Positions 37,887-45,268 of a DNA stretch of 52,912 bases are shown here, one piece after another. The notes below the pieces were generated by a model. That model was not told the origin of the DNA. It was given only the letters and a program-made list of their open reading frames with translations, and made no database searches. The translations under genes were made by a program, and so were the position numbers. The DNA lies in NCBI GenBank assembly GCA_021815695.1, contig JAKAZT010000002.1, forward strand, positions 1 to 52,912. The letters run 5' to 3'. The DNA comes from Pseudomonadota bacterium. Lineage in GTDB: Bacteria > Pseudomonadota > Gammaproteobacteria > Xanthomonadales > Rhodanobacteraceae. Numbering within the stretch: position 1 is the stretch's first letter; the number at the start of each line of letters is the position of its first letter.

Positions 37887-39920
37887 ATGAGGCCGTCCGC
37901 AAGGGTGCATGTCCGGCTGCTCGCGATCGCGCTGGCGCTCGTGGCGGGGTCCGCGCAGGCCGCGCTTCGTGCCAGCGCGACACGCATCGCCGGCAGCGGT
38001 TTCGTGCTGCAGCAGGTGACGTTGACACTGGCTCCGGCGTCGGCGCCGGCCGGCGCCCTGACGCTGCACCTGGCGACCGCTCATGCCGATGTGCCGGCGC
38101 TGGGCTGGCACGATGTCGCCCTGACGCTGGACGGCAGCCTGCTGCGTGGCGTCGACGGACGCTGGCATCTGGATGGACCGCTGCAGGTCCGCGGCGCACC
38201 GGGCGGCGCCCTTGCCGCGGCGCAGCTGGGCCTGCTGCTCGATCCGGCCGAGGACACGCTCGAGGCCGTGATCGACCAGCGCGGCGTGCGCCTGGCCGCC
38301 GCGGTGCCGCTGGACACGCCGACCCACGTCGAGCTGCGCATGGTCGGGTTGCCGCTGGGCTGGCTGCAGGGCGCGCTGGCGCAGGCGTGGCGGGGCGCCA
38401 GCGTGACCGCCGGCACTCTCGACGGCACGCTGGCGGTGGATCTCGATCCGGCACGCACGCGCGTGTCGGGGCGCCTCAGCCTCGCCGGGTTCGGGTTCTC
38501 CGCCGCGCAGGGCGCGACCGCCGCGCAGCAGTTCGGTGCGCGCGGCGATATCAGCTTCGAGCGGGCCGCCAGCGGCAGCCGTTTCAGTTTTGACGGCACG
38601 TTGCGCGGCGGGCAACTGCTGGCCGGGCGCCTTTACGTCGCCCTTCCGACCCGCGATGCCGAGCTGCATCTCAGCGCTGCGCGCGCGGCCGACGGCGCGC
38701 TGAGCGTGCCGCGGCTGCGATACGACGACGTCGACGGACTGCAGGTGGACGCCGCGCTGAGCACCAATGCCGCGGGCACGCTGACCGCGCTGCGGGTCGA
38801 CCGTTTCGACGCGCGCCTGCCGCAGGCGCTGCAGCGCTACGGCCAGGGCCTGCTGGGCGCGATCGGCTATCCCAAACTGGAGGCGGTCGGGCGCGTGCAG
38901 GGCCAGCTCGCCTATGCGCAGGGAGCATTGACTCGCCTGCAGCTCAATTTCGATCGTGTCGACATCGCTGACGGCGGCAACCGCTTCGCGGTCGCCGGAC
39001 TGAACGGAGGCGTGGACTGGCGGCAGGGCGCCGTGGCGCCTGCAACCACGCTGATGTGGAGCGCTGCCAGCCTGTATCGCGTGCCGCTGGGCGCGGCGAC
39101 CCTGCGCTGGCGTGCCGACGGCACGGCCCTGGCGCTGAGCGCACCGGCATCGATCCCGCTGCTGGGTGGCAATCTGCTGCTGCAGCATCTGGCGCTGGAT
39201 CCGGGTGCCAGCAAAGGATCCCGGCTGGTGGCGTCGCTGGCGCTCGCCGGGGTCGATCTCGGCCAGCTTTCGGGCGCGCTGGGCTGGCCGGCCTTTCGCG
39301 GCACGCTGGGCGGTGCGCTGCCCGACCTGCGCGTGGGCCAGGGACGCATCGCGCTCGACGGCGGACTCAGCCTCAACGTGTTCGGCGGCTTCGTCGACGT
39401 CACCCGGCTGGCGCTGGCGCACCCGTTCGGACCCGCGCCCGAACTCGCCGCCGATCTCAGCCTGAAGGGCATCGATCTGGCGCCGCTGACCGGCGTGTTC
39501 GACTTCGGTCAGATCACCGGTGCGCTGGACGGATCCATTCGCGGACTGCGGCTGGTGAACTGGAAGCCGGTGGCGTTCGATGCGACCTTGCGCGCCGATC
39601 ATGGCGGTCGCATCAGCCAGCGCGCGGTCAAGAACCTCACCGAAGTCGGCGGCGGCGGCCTCGCCGGCGGGCTGCAGGCCGCCGTGCTCGGCATCTTCAG
39701 CAGCTTTCCCTACAGTCGCATCGGTCTCAGCTGCACGCTGGCCGGCGACGTCTGTACGATGGGCGGCGTCGCGCCGGCCGATGGCGGCGGCTATACCATC
39801 GTCGAAGGCGGCGGGCTGCCTTACATCAAGGTGATCGGTCATCAGACGCGGGTGGACTGGCCGACACTGTTGTCCCGGTTGAAGGCCGCCACTTCCGGCC
39901 AGGCCCCGGTGATCCGCTGA
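37887..39920 (+). CDS. YdbH-like AsmA-type envelope protein (candidate phospholipid transport)
   Basis: 677 residues with a signal or anchor at about 10-26. The body is a long beta-rich, low-Cys repeat structure of alternating strands (for example DGTLRGGQLLAGRLYVALP) as in AsmA/YhdP/TamB/YdbH relatives. The C-terminal part (about residues 480-640) contains FGGFVDVTRLALAHPFG, IDLAPLTGVFDFGQITGAL and NWKPVAFDATL, resembling the YdbH C-terminal domain. It is shorter than E. coli YdbH (about 880). Those proteins form bridges moving phospholipids to the outer membrane, and YdbH works with the lipoprotein YnbE and with YdbL. The next gene encodes a lipoprotein with a YdbL-like end, supporting this identity. 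Confidence 0.75.
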   Translation: MRPSARVHVRLLAIALALVAGSAQAALRASATRIAGSGFVLQQVTLTLAPASAPAGALTLHLATAHADVPALGWHDVALTLDGSLLRGVDGRWHLDGPLQVRGAPGGALAAAQLGLLLDPAEDTLEAVIDQRGVRLAAAVPLDTPTHVELRMVGLPLGWLQGALAQAWRGASVTAGTLDGTLAVDLDPARTRVSGRLSLAGFGFSAAQGATAAQQFGARGDISFERAASGSRFSFDGTLRGGQLLAGRLYVALPTRDAELHLSAARAADGALSVPRLRYDDVDGLQVDAALSTNAAGTLTALRVDRFDARLPQALQRYGQGLLGAIGYPKLEAVGRVQGQLAYAQGALTRLQLNFDRVDIADGGNRFAVAGLNGGVDWRQGAVAPATTLMWSAASLYRVPLGAATLRWRADGTALALSAPASIPLLGGNLLLQHLALDPGASKGSRLVASLALAGVDLGQLSGALGWPAFRGTLGGALPDLRVGQGRIALDGGLSLNVFGGFVDVTRLALAHPFGPAPELAADLSLKGIDLAPLTGVFDFGQITGALDGSIRGLRLVNWKPVAFDATLRADHGGRISQRAVKNLTEVGGGGLAGGLQAAVLGIFSSFPYSRIGLSCTLAGDVCTMGGVAPADGGGYTIVEGGGLPYIKVIGHQTRVDWPTLLSRLKAATSGQAPVIR

Positions 39921-39946
39921 GCCCGTCATTTCACAAGGAGATTCGC

Positions 39947-40555
39947 ATGCGTATCCGCGCTCCAATCGTGCTCACCGGCCTGCTCGCCGTGCTGGCGACG
40001 GGTTGCGTCACCATCAATGTCTACTTTCCCGCTGCCGCGGCGCAGAAGGCGGCGCAGCAGATCGTCCAGGACGTGATCGGACCGGCTCCGTCGGCTTCGG
40101 CCCCGACCCCGGCGCCGGCCGCCAGTGCGGCTCCCGCCAAGTCCGGTGGCGGCATGGCCGCCGTGCTCGATCTGCTGATCCCGGCCGCGCAGGCCGCCGC
40201 GCCCGACATGGACATCAGTACGCCCGAGATCCAGTCCATCCGCGCCAGCATGCACAGCGAGTTCGAAAGTCAGGTCGAGCCGCTGCTGACATCGGGCGCG
40301 GTCGGCTTCACCGCCAATGGCAACATCGCCGTGCGCGACCTCTCCGCGGTGCCGCTGGCGCAGCGTCCGCAGGTCAGCCAGATCGTCGCCAGCGCCAACG
40401 ACCAGCGGGCGCGACTGTACGCCGCGATCGCGAATGCCAACGGCCACCCGGAGTGGGAAGCACGCATCCGTGCCGTGTTCGCGCAGACCTGGATTCAGGA
40501 AGCGCGACCCGGCTGGTATTATCAGGACAGTTCCGGCGCGTGGAAGAAGAAGTAG
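39947..40555 (+). CDS. YdbL/DUF1318-like lipoprotein
   Basis: 202 residues. AAGGAG lies 6 nt before the ATG. The signal ends in a lipobox at about residues 17-20 (LATGC), so it should be lipidated. After the cysteine comes VTINVYFPAAAAQKAAQQI, then a Pro/Ala linker (about 45-65). The C-terminal half resembles DUF1318/YdbL, with RARLYAAIANANG and a final WIQEARPGWYYQDSSG then AWKKK. E. coli has separate ydbH, ynbE (a short lipoprotein) and ydbL. Here the lipoprotein and DUF1318 parts appear to be joined in one chain. It lies 26 bp after the YdbH-like gene, so they likely form an operon. Confidence 0.75.
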   Translation: MRIRAPIVLTGLLAVLATGCVTINVYFPAAAAQKAAQQIVQDVIGPAPSASAPTPAPAASAAPAKSGGGMAAVLDLLIPAAQAAAPDMDISTPEIQSIRASMHSEFESQVEPLLTSGAVGFTANGNIAVRDLSAVPLAQRPQVSQIVASANDQRARLYAAIANANGHPEWEARIRAVFAQTWIQEARPGWYYQDSSGAWKKK

Positions 40556-40579
40556 TCCGCAATCCCCTCGACCCCAGCC

Positions 40580-40610
40580 AGCCCGGGCCGCAAGCCCGGG
40601 CTTCGTTTCT
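40580..40610 (+). terminator. Intrinsic-type terminator after the YdbL-like gene
   Basis: AGCCCGGGC (40580-40588) and GCCCGGGCT (40594-40602) form a 9-bp stem with a CGCAA loop, followed by TCGTTTCT. It lies 24 bp after the stop and only about 12 bp before the rlmD ATG. Confidence 0.65.
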
Positions 40611-40614
40611 GCGC

Positions 40615-41913
40615 ATGACCGCGACCGAAGTTTCCATCGACGATCTCAGCCACGACGGTCGCGGCGTTGCCCGCCTCGACGGCAAGGCGCTGTTCGTCAC
40701 CGGGGCCCTGCCCGGCGAGCGCGTGCGCGTGCGCATCACCCGCCGGCACCGGCATTACGACGAGGCGGCGGTGGTCGAACTGCTGACTGCGTCATCGGAC
40801 CGCGTCGTGCCGCGCTGCGCGCATTACGACATCTGCGCCGGCTGCAGTCTGCAGCATCTGGCGCCGGCGGCGCAGATTGCCGCCAAGCAGCGGGTGCTCG
40901 CCGAGAACCTCGAGCGCATCGGCAGGCTGCAGCCCCGGCGCTGGCTGCCGGCGCTGACGGCCGAACCCTGGGGTTACCGGCGCAAGGGCCGGCTGTCGGT
41001 GCGCTGGGTCGAGAAGAAGGGCCGCGTGCTGGTGGGCTTTCGCGAGGCCAACCCGCAGTTCGTCGCCGACCTGCGCCGCTGCGAGGTGCTGGATCCGGCG
41101 CTGGGGCCGCAACTGGGCGCGCTGGGCGAGCTGCTGGGTACGCTGGATGCCGCACGCAGCATTCCGCAGATCGAGTTTGCCGCCGGTGATGCGGCGCTGG
41201 TACTGGTGCTGCGTCATCTGCAGCCGCTGTCGGTCGCGGATCGCGCGCGTCTCGCCGGCCTGGCCCGCGAGCACGGCTGGGCGATCTGGCTGCAGCCCGG
41301 CGGCATCGACAGCGTCCATCCGCTGGAGGCCGCCGATGCGGTGGAACTGAGTTACACGCTGCCCGCCAGCGGCACCTCGCTGGCATTCCGGCCGCTGGAC
41401 TTCATCCAGGTCAATGCCGCGATCAACCGGGCGATGGTCGATCGCGCGCTGGAGCTCCTCGATCCGCAACCGCACCAGCGCGTGCTCGACCTGTTCGCCG
41501 GGTTGGGCAACTTCACCCTGCCGATCGCGCGCCGGGTGGCGACCGTCACCGGCATCGAGGGCGAAGCCGGCCTGGTGCAGCGGGCGGTCGAAAACGCCAC
41601 GCGCAACGGTATCGACAACGCGCGCTTTTTCAGTGCCGACCTGTTCGCCGACCAGCGCGGCGCGATGTGGGCGCGCGAACCCTGGGACGCGCTGCTGCTC
41701 GACCCCCCGCGTGCCGGCGCGCAGCAGTTGCTGGAGTACCTTCCGCAGGCGTCGACGCGACGCGTGGTCTACGTGTCCTGCCATCCCGGCTCGCTGGCGC
41801 GCGACGCCGCCACGCTGGCACGGCGCGGATTCACCCTGGATGCGGCCGGCGTGATGGACATGTTTCCGCATACCGCGCATGTCGAGTCGATCGCGCTGTT
41901 CGAGCGCGCATGA
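40615..41913 (+). CDS. rlmD: 23S rRNA (uracil(1939)-C(5))-methyltransferase RlmD
   Basis: 432 residues. The N-terminal TRAM-like domain has HDGRGVARLDGKALFVTGA. The iron-sulfur cysteines Cys68, Cys74 and Cys77 (CAHYDICAGC) and Cys156 (LRRCEVLD) match RlmD. The methyltransferase domain has VLDLFAGLGNFTLPIA for SAM binding, and the catalytic Cys389 is in YVSCHPGSLARD. It methylates U1939 of 23S rRNA. The start chosen is the ATG at 40615, for which no strong Shine-Dalgarno is seen. A terminator hairpin lies just upstream, so the gene may need its own promoter or be poorly expressed by read-through. The CYTH gene follows 28 bp after the stop. Confidence 0.93.
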   Translation: MTATEVSIDDLSHDGRGVARLDGKALFVTGALPGERVRVRITRRHRHYDEAAVVELLTASSDRVVPRCAHYDICAGCSLQHLAPAAQIAAKQRVLAENLERIGRLQPRRWLPALTAEPWGYRRKGRLSVRWVEKKGRVLVGFREANPQFVADLRRCEVLDPALGPQLGALGELLGTLDAARSIPQIEFAAGDAALVLVLRHLQPLSVADRARLAGLAREHGWAIWLQPGGIDSVHPLEAADAVELSYTLPASGTSLAFRPLDFIQVNAAINRAMVDRALELLDPQPHQRVLDLFAGLGNFTLPIARRVATVTGIEGEAGLVQRAVENATRNGIDNARFFSADLFADQRGAMWAREPWDALLLDPPRAGAQQLLEYLPQASTRRVVYVSCHPGSLARDAATLARRGFTLDAAGVMDMFPHTAHVESIALFERA

Positions 41914-41941
41914 CCACCGTCACGTACCGGCGGGGCGACTG

Positions 41942-42454
41942 ATGGCCATCGAGATCGAACGCAAGTTCCTGCTGCGCGACGCCCGCTGGCGCACGCAGAT
42001 CGTGCGCAGCCGCCGTTTCGTGCAGGGGTATCTGGTCGGCGCTGCCGCGCCTGCGCCGGGCGCGGCGCGCGCCTCGGTGCGCGTGCGCGTCGCCGAGGCG
42101 GATGCCTGGCTCAACATCAAGTCGGCACGCACGACGATCGAGCGCGAGGAGTTCGAGTACCCGATTCCGCGTGCGGACGCCGAGCGGATGCTCACGCGAC
42201 TGTGCGGCCCGATCGTCGAGAAGATCCGCCACGACGTGCCGGTCGACGGCTTCGTGTTCGAGGTGGACGAGTTTCTCGGCGCCAACGCCGGACTGGTTGT
42301 CGCCGAGATCGAGCTGCCGGCGACGGACGCGGCATTTCCGCAGCCCGCCTGGCTGGGCCGCGAGGTCAGTCGTGATGCGCGTTATCTGAACGTGCAGCTG
42401 GCGGAATATCCTTATTCGACATGGGACCTCGCGCAGAGGCAGGAGGAGATCTGA
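41942..42454 (+). CDS. CYTH domain protein (inorganic triphosphatase-like)
   Basis: 170 residues. The start MAIEIERKFLL gives the ExExK motif (Glu4, Glu6, Lys8) of the CYTH superfamily, the tunnel-fold metal-dependent triphosphatases. Repeated acidic and basic strands (RVRVAEADAWLNIKS, FVFEVDEFLGANAG) and a conserved VVAEIELP near the C-terminus follow the family. Bacterial stand-alone CYTH proteins hydrolyse inorganic triphosphate; adenylate-cyclase relatives exist but are less likely here. It overlaps the nagZ start by one base (TGATG), indicating translational coupling. Confidence 0.85.
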   Translation: MAIEIERKFLLRDARWRTQIVRSRRFVQGYLVGAAAPAPGAARASVRVRVAEADAWLNIKSARTTIEREEFEYPIPRADAERMLTRLCGPIVEKIRHDVPVDGFVFEVDEFLGANAGLVVAEIELPATDAAFPQPAWLGREVSRDARYLNVQLAEYPYSTWDLAQRQEEI

Positions 42455-43473
42455 TGCTGGTGGTCGGCTTCGACGGCATCGAGCTGGGCGCGCGTGAACG
42501 CGCGCTGCTGGCGGCGGAGGAAATCAGCGGCGTGATCCTGTTCTCGCGCAACTTTCGCGACCGCGCCCAGGTCACCGACCTGATCGATGCGCTGCGCGCA
42601 CTGCGCGGCGCCGACTTCCTGGTCAGCGTGGACCAGGAGGGCGGACCGGTGCAGCGCTTCCGCGAGGGGTTCACCCGCCTGCCGGCGCTGGCGCGCATCG
42701 GCGCGCTGTACGACCGCGATCCCGCCGCCGCGATCGCGCGTGCCGAGGAGCATGCCTGGGTGATGGCCAGCGAGATGCGCGCGCTGGATATCGATCTGTC
42801 GTTCGCGCCGGTCGCCGACCTCGCGCGCGGCAATCGTGCGATCGGCGTACGTGCCCTGCACGCCGAACCCGATGCCTGCGCCACCCTGGTGCAGGCCTAT
42901 GTGCGCGGCATGCATCTGGCCGGCATGGCGGCGACGGCCAAGCACTTTCCCGGTCACGGCTCGGTGCGCGAAGACACCCATGTCGCCGCCGCCAGCGATC
43001 CGCGCGATCTGGAGCGGTTGCATGCCGCCGATCTGCTGCCGTTCGCGGCCGCGTTCGAGGCCGGCGCCGAGGCGGTGATGATGGCGCACGTGGCCTATCC
43101 GGCGGTCGATCCGCAGCCGGCCGGTTACGCGCGGGTGTGGATCGAGGACATCCTGCGCGGCGAGATGGGCTTTGGCGGCATCGTCTTCAGCGACGACATC
43201 GGCATGGCCGCTGCGCAGTCCGCGGGCGGCATCGGCGCACGCATTCATGCGCACCTCGATGCCGGTTGCGATCTGGTGCTGGTGTGCGCGCCGGCGCTGG
43301 TCGAGGAAGCGCTGGCTTGCGTGCGCGGTCGCGCGCGCTGTGATCCGGCGCGCCTGGCCAACCTGCGCGGCGCGGCGGCAGGCAGCTGGGCCAGTCTCGA
43401 GGACAATCCCCAGCGCGCGGCCTTCATCGCCCGGCTGCAGGCACTGCCTATCGTGGACGGAGATCCCGCATGA
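42454..43473 (+). CDS. nagZ: Beta-N-acetylhexosaminidase NagZ
   Basis: 339 residues from the ATG at 42454, with AGGAGGAG upstream. It is a glycoside hydrolase family 3 enzyme. KHFPGHG (Lys163, His164) and FSDDIGM (nucleophile Asp247 or 248) are the NagZ signatures, and SVDQEGGPVQRFREGF is the conserved N-terminal box. It removes GlcNAc from anhydromuropeptides in peptidoglycan recycling, in the cytosol. It overlaps CYTH at its start and the phosphoribosyltransferase at its end (ATGA). The grouping of nagZ with a 6-oxopurine phosphorylase resembles Pseudomonas. Confidence 0.95.
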   Translation: MLVVGFDGIELGARERALLAAEEISGVILFSRNFRDRAQVTDLIDALRALRGADFLVSVDQEGGPVQRFREGFTRLPALARIGALYDRDPAAAIARAEEHAWVMASEMRALDIDLSFAPVADLARGNRAIGVRALHAEPDACATLVQAYVRGMHLAGMAATAKHFPGHGSVREDTHVAAASDPRDLERLHAADLLPFAAAFEAGAEAVMMAHVAYPAVDPQPAGYARVWIEDILRGEMGFGGIVFSDDIGMAAAQSAGGIGARIHAHLDAGCDLVLVCAPALVEEALACVRGRARCDPARLANLRGAAAGSWASLEDNPQRAAFIARLQALPIVDGDPA

Positions 43474-44027
43474 GTCTGCCTGTCACGCTGGTCGAGGCGC
43501 TGGGCAAAGCCGAGCGCCTGCACGATCGCGCCGCGATCGAGACCGCGATCGCGCGCATGGGCCGCGAGCTGGACGTCCTGCTGGCCGGCGAGCGCGCGGT
43601 GTTCCTCACCGTGATGAACGGCGCGCTGATGTTTGCCGGTGCGCTGGCGCTGTCCGTGCGCAGCGATCTCGAATTCGACTACCTGCACGCCACGCGTTAT
43701 CGCGGCGCCACCCGCGGCGGCGAACTGCACTGGCTGCGCCGCCCGGTGGTCGGGCTGGGCGGGCGCACGGTGATCCTTGCCGACGACATCCTCGACGAGG
43801 GCCACACCCTGGCCGCGGTGCGCGACGCCTGTCGTGCCGCCGGCGCGCGGCGCGTGCTGATCGCAGCGCTGTGCGTCAAGCGCCACGGCCGCTGCGTACC
43901 GGGACTCGCCGCCGACGTCTGCGGCCTCGAGGTGCCCGACCGCTACGTGTTCGGCTACGGCATGGACTTCCAGGACCAGGGCCGCAACCTGCCGGCGATC
44001 TACGCGCTGCCGGAGGAAGGTGCATGA
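43470..44027 (+). CDS. hpt: Hypoxanthine-guanine phosphoribosyltransferase
   Basis: 185 residues. The PRPP-binding motif [14 protein letters not shown] (about residues 103-116) and a [16 protein letters not shown] loop fit type-I phosphoribosyltransferases of the hypoxanthine-guanine class. The C-terminal [20 protein letters not shown] matches Hpt. It converts hypoxanthine or guanine with PRPP to IMP or GMP. It overlaps nagZ and the phosphorylase gene by four bases on each side, which puts it in the same salvage route as the phosphorylase next to it. Confidence 0.9.
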   Translation: MSLPVTLVEALGKAERLHDRAAIETAIARMGRELDVLLAGERAVFLTVMNGALMFAGALALSVRSDLEFDYLHATRYRGATRGGELHWLRRPVVGLGGRTVILADDILDEGHTLAAVRDACRAAGARRVLIAALCVKRHGRCVPGLAADVCGLEVPDRYVFGYGMDFQDQGRNLPAIYALPEEGA

Positions 44028-44779
44028 GCGACCCCGTCGCGCTGGCCCTGATCGGCGGCACCGGCCTGTACGCGCTGCCGGACATCGAGGTGATCGAGCG
44101 GCGCGCACTGGACACGCCCTGGGGCATGCCCTCGGCACCGCTGGTGCTGGGGCGGCTCCATGGCCGCGTGCTGGTCTTTCTGGCCCGCCACGGCGAGCAC
44201 CATCACCTCGCCCCGCATCGGGTCAACTACCGCGCCAACCTGTGGGCGCTGCACGCGCTGGGCGCGCGTCGCGTGCTCGCCGTCAACGCCGTCGGCGGCA
44301 TCCGCGCCGACCTGGCGCCGCGCACGCTGGCCCTGCCGGACCAGCTGATCGACTACACCTGGGGCCGTGCCGCCAGCTACAGCGACGCCGACGGCGCCGC
44401 GGTGACGCACATCGACTTCGGCGAACCCTACGGCGCGAGCCTGCGCCGGGACGTGCTGCGGGCCGCCCATCGTGCCGGGGTCGCCCTGATCGACGGCGGC
44501 TGCTACGGCGCCACCCAGGGGCCGCGGCTGGAGACGATCGCCGAGATCGCGCGCCTGCGCCGCGACGGCTGCGATCTGGTGGGCATGACCGGCATGCCCG
44601 AGGCCGCATTGGCGCGCGAGCTGGACCTGGACTACGCCTGCCTGGCCGTGGTCGCCAACTGGGCGGCCGGCTGCGATCCCGAGCCGCGCGCGATCACCAT
44701 GGACGAGGTGCAGGCGAACGTCGCCGCCGCCAGTGCCGGCATCCCGGGCCTGCTCGCCGCGCTGCTGGCCATGGCCTGA
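44024..44779 (+). CDS. S-methyl-5'-thioinosine phosphorylase (MTAP/PNP family)
   Basis: 251 residues. It has the GGTGLY start, [20 protein letters not shown] and [18 protein letters not shown], typical of the methylthioadenosine/purine nucleoside phosphorylase family. At the purine-base pocket it reads ANWAAG (Asn212), like inosine-type phosphorylases, rather than the Asp found in methylthioadenosine phosphorylases. It is likely to phosphorolyse methylthioinosine (or other 6-oxopurine nucleosides) to hypoxanthine and methylthioribose-1-phosphate. The adjacent hpt would convert hypoxanthine to IMP. It overlaps hpt by four bases and is followed by a terminator. Confidence 0.88.
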   Translation: MSDPVALALIGGTGLYALPDIEVIERRALDTPWGMPSAPLVLGRLHGRVLVFLARHGEHHHLAPHRVNYRANLWALHALGARRVLAVNAVGGIRADLAPRTLALPDQLIDYTWGRAASYSDADGAAVTHIDFGEPYGASLRRDVLRAAHRAGVALIDGGCYGATQGPRLETIAEIARLRRDGCDLVGMTGMPEAALARELDLDYACLAVVANWAAGCDPEPRAITMDEVQANVAAASAGIPGLLAALLAMA

Positions 44780-44784
44780 GTCAG

Positions 44785-44807
44785 GCCCGGACCGCCCGGG
44801 CGTTTTC
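44785..44807 (+). terminator. Terminator after the rlmD-to-phosphorylase run
   Basis: GCCCGG (44785-44790) and CCGGGC (44796-44801) with a 5-nt loop, followed by GTTTTC, immediately after the phosphorylase stop. Confidence 0.55.
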
Positions 44808-44813
44808 GAGCCG

Positions 44814-44835
44814 AGTTAATCGGCTGCGATTAACT
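44814..44835. repeat. AT-rich perfect 8-bp inverted repeat upstream of the cold-shock gene
   Basis: AGTTAATC (44814-44821) and GATTAACT (44828-44835) around GGCTGC. It is unusually AT-rich against the GC-rich background, about 145 bp before the csp ATG. It looks like a dimeric protein-binding operator. Confidence 0.6.
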
Positions 44836-44869
44836 GGCCGCAGTCCGCGGCGGCCATCACGGTGCCCGC

Positions 44870-44899
44870 TTGCGAATGTGCCGCCATCGTGGCGATACT
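44870..44899 (+). promoter_or_regulatory. Weak promoter candidate for the cold-shock gene
   Basis: TTGCGA (44870-44875) and GATACT (44894-44899) with an 18-bp spacer. The predicted leader is about 70 nt, with a small CCCCGC/GCGGGG hairpin at 44900-44914. Confidence 0.35.
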
Positions 44900-44979
44900 C
44901 CCCGCCGTGCGGGGATCCGGGGCCACGGGGACAGCCGGATGCCGGACCTGCACTTCTTCCATCGCAAGGGGTGAAGGCA

Positions 44980-45186
44980 ATGTTGCTCGGTACCGTGAAG
45001 TGGTTCAACGACGCCAAGGGTTTCGGTTTCATCGCGCCCGAAGACGGCAGTGAAGACGTGTTCGTGCATTACTCGGCGATCAATGCCGAGGGTTTCCGCT
45101 CCCTGCAACAGGGACAGCGGGTGAGTTTCGAGGTGGTGCAGGGCCCCAAGGGCGCCCAGGCCTCGGGCGTGCAGATCGCCAGCTGA
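44980..45186 (+). CDS. Cold-shock protein, CspA family
   Basis: 68 residues with AAGG before the ATG. The cold-shock domain is a single OB fold with RNP1 KGFGFI and RNP2 VFVHY, starting [14 protein letters not shown]. It binds single-stranded RNA and DNA, melts RNA secondary structure and aids translation at low temperature. A strong terminator follows. The 200-bp upstream region has a candidate promoter and an inverted repeat. Confidence 0.97.
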   Translation: MLLGTVKWFNDAKGFGFIAPEDGSEDVFVHYSAINAEGFRSLQQGQRVSFEVVQGPKGAQASGVQIAS

Positions 45187-45214
45187 TCGATTATCCCCTG
45201 ACCGGATGACGGTA

Positions 45215-45244
45215 CCCCGTGCGCAGTGCGCGCGGGGTTTTTCT
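45215..45244 (+). terminator. Strong intrinsic terminator of the cold-shock gene
   Basis: CCCCGTGCGC (45215-45224) and GCGCGCGGGG (45228-45237) form a 10-bp stem with one T.G wobble and an AGT loop, followed by TTTTTCTT. It may also limit read-through from the convergent ABC gene. Confidence 0.92.
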
Positions 45245-45268
45245 TCGGGAGGCGCAGCGCCGCCGGGG

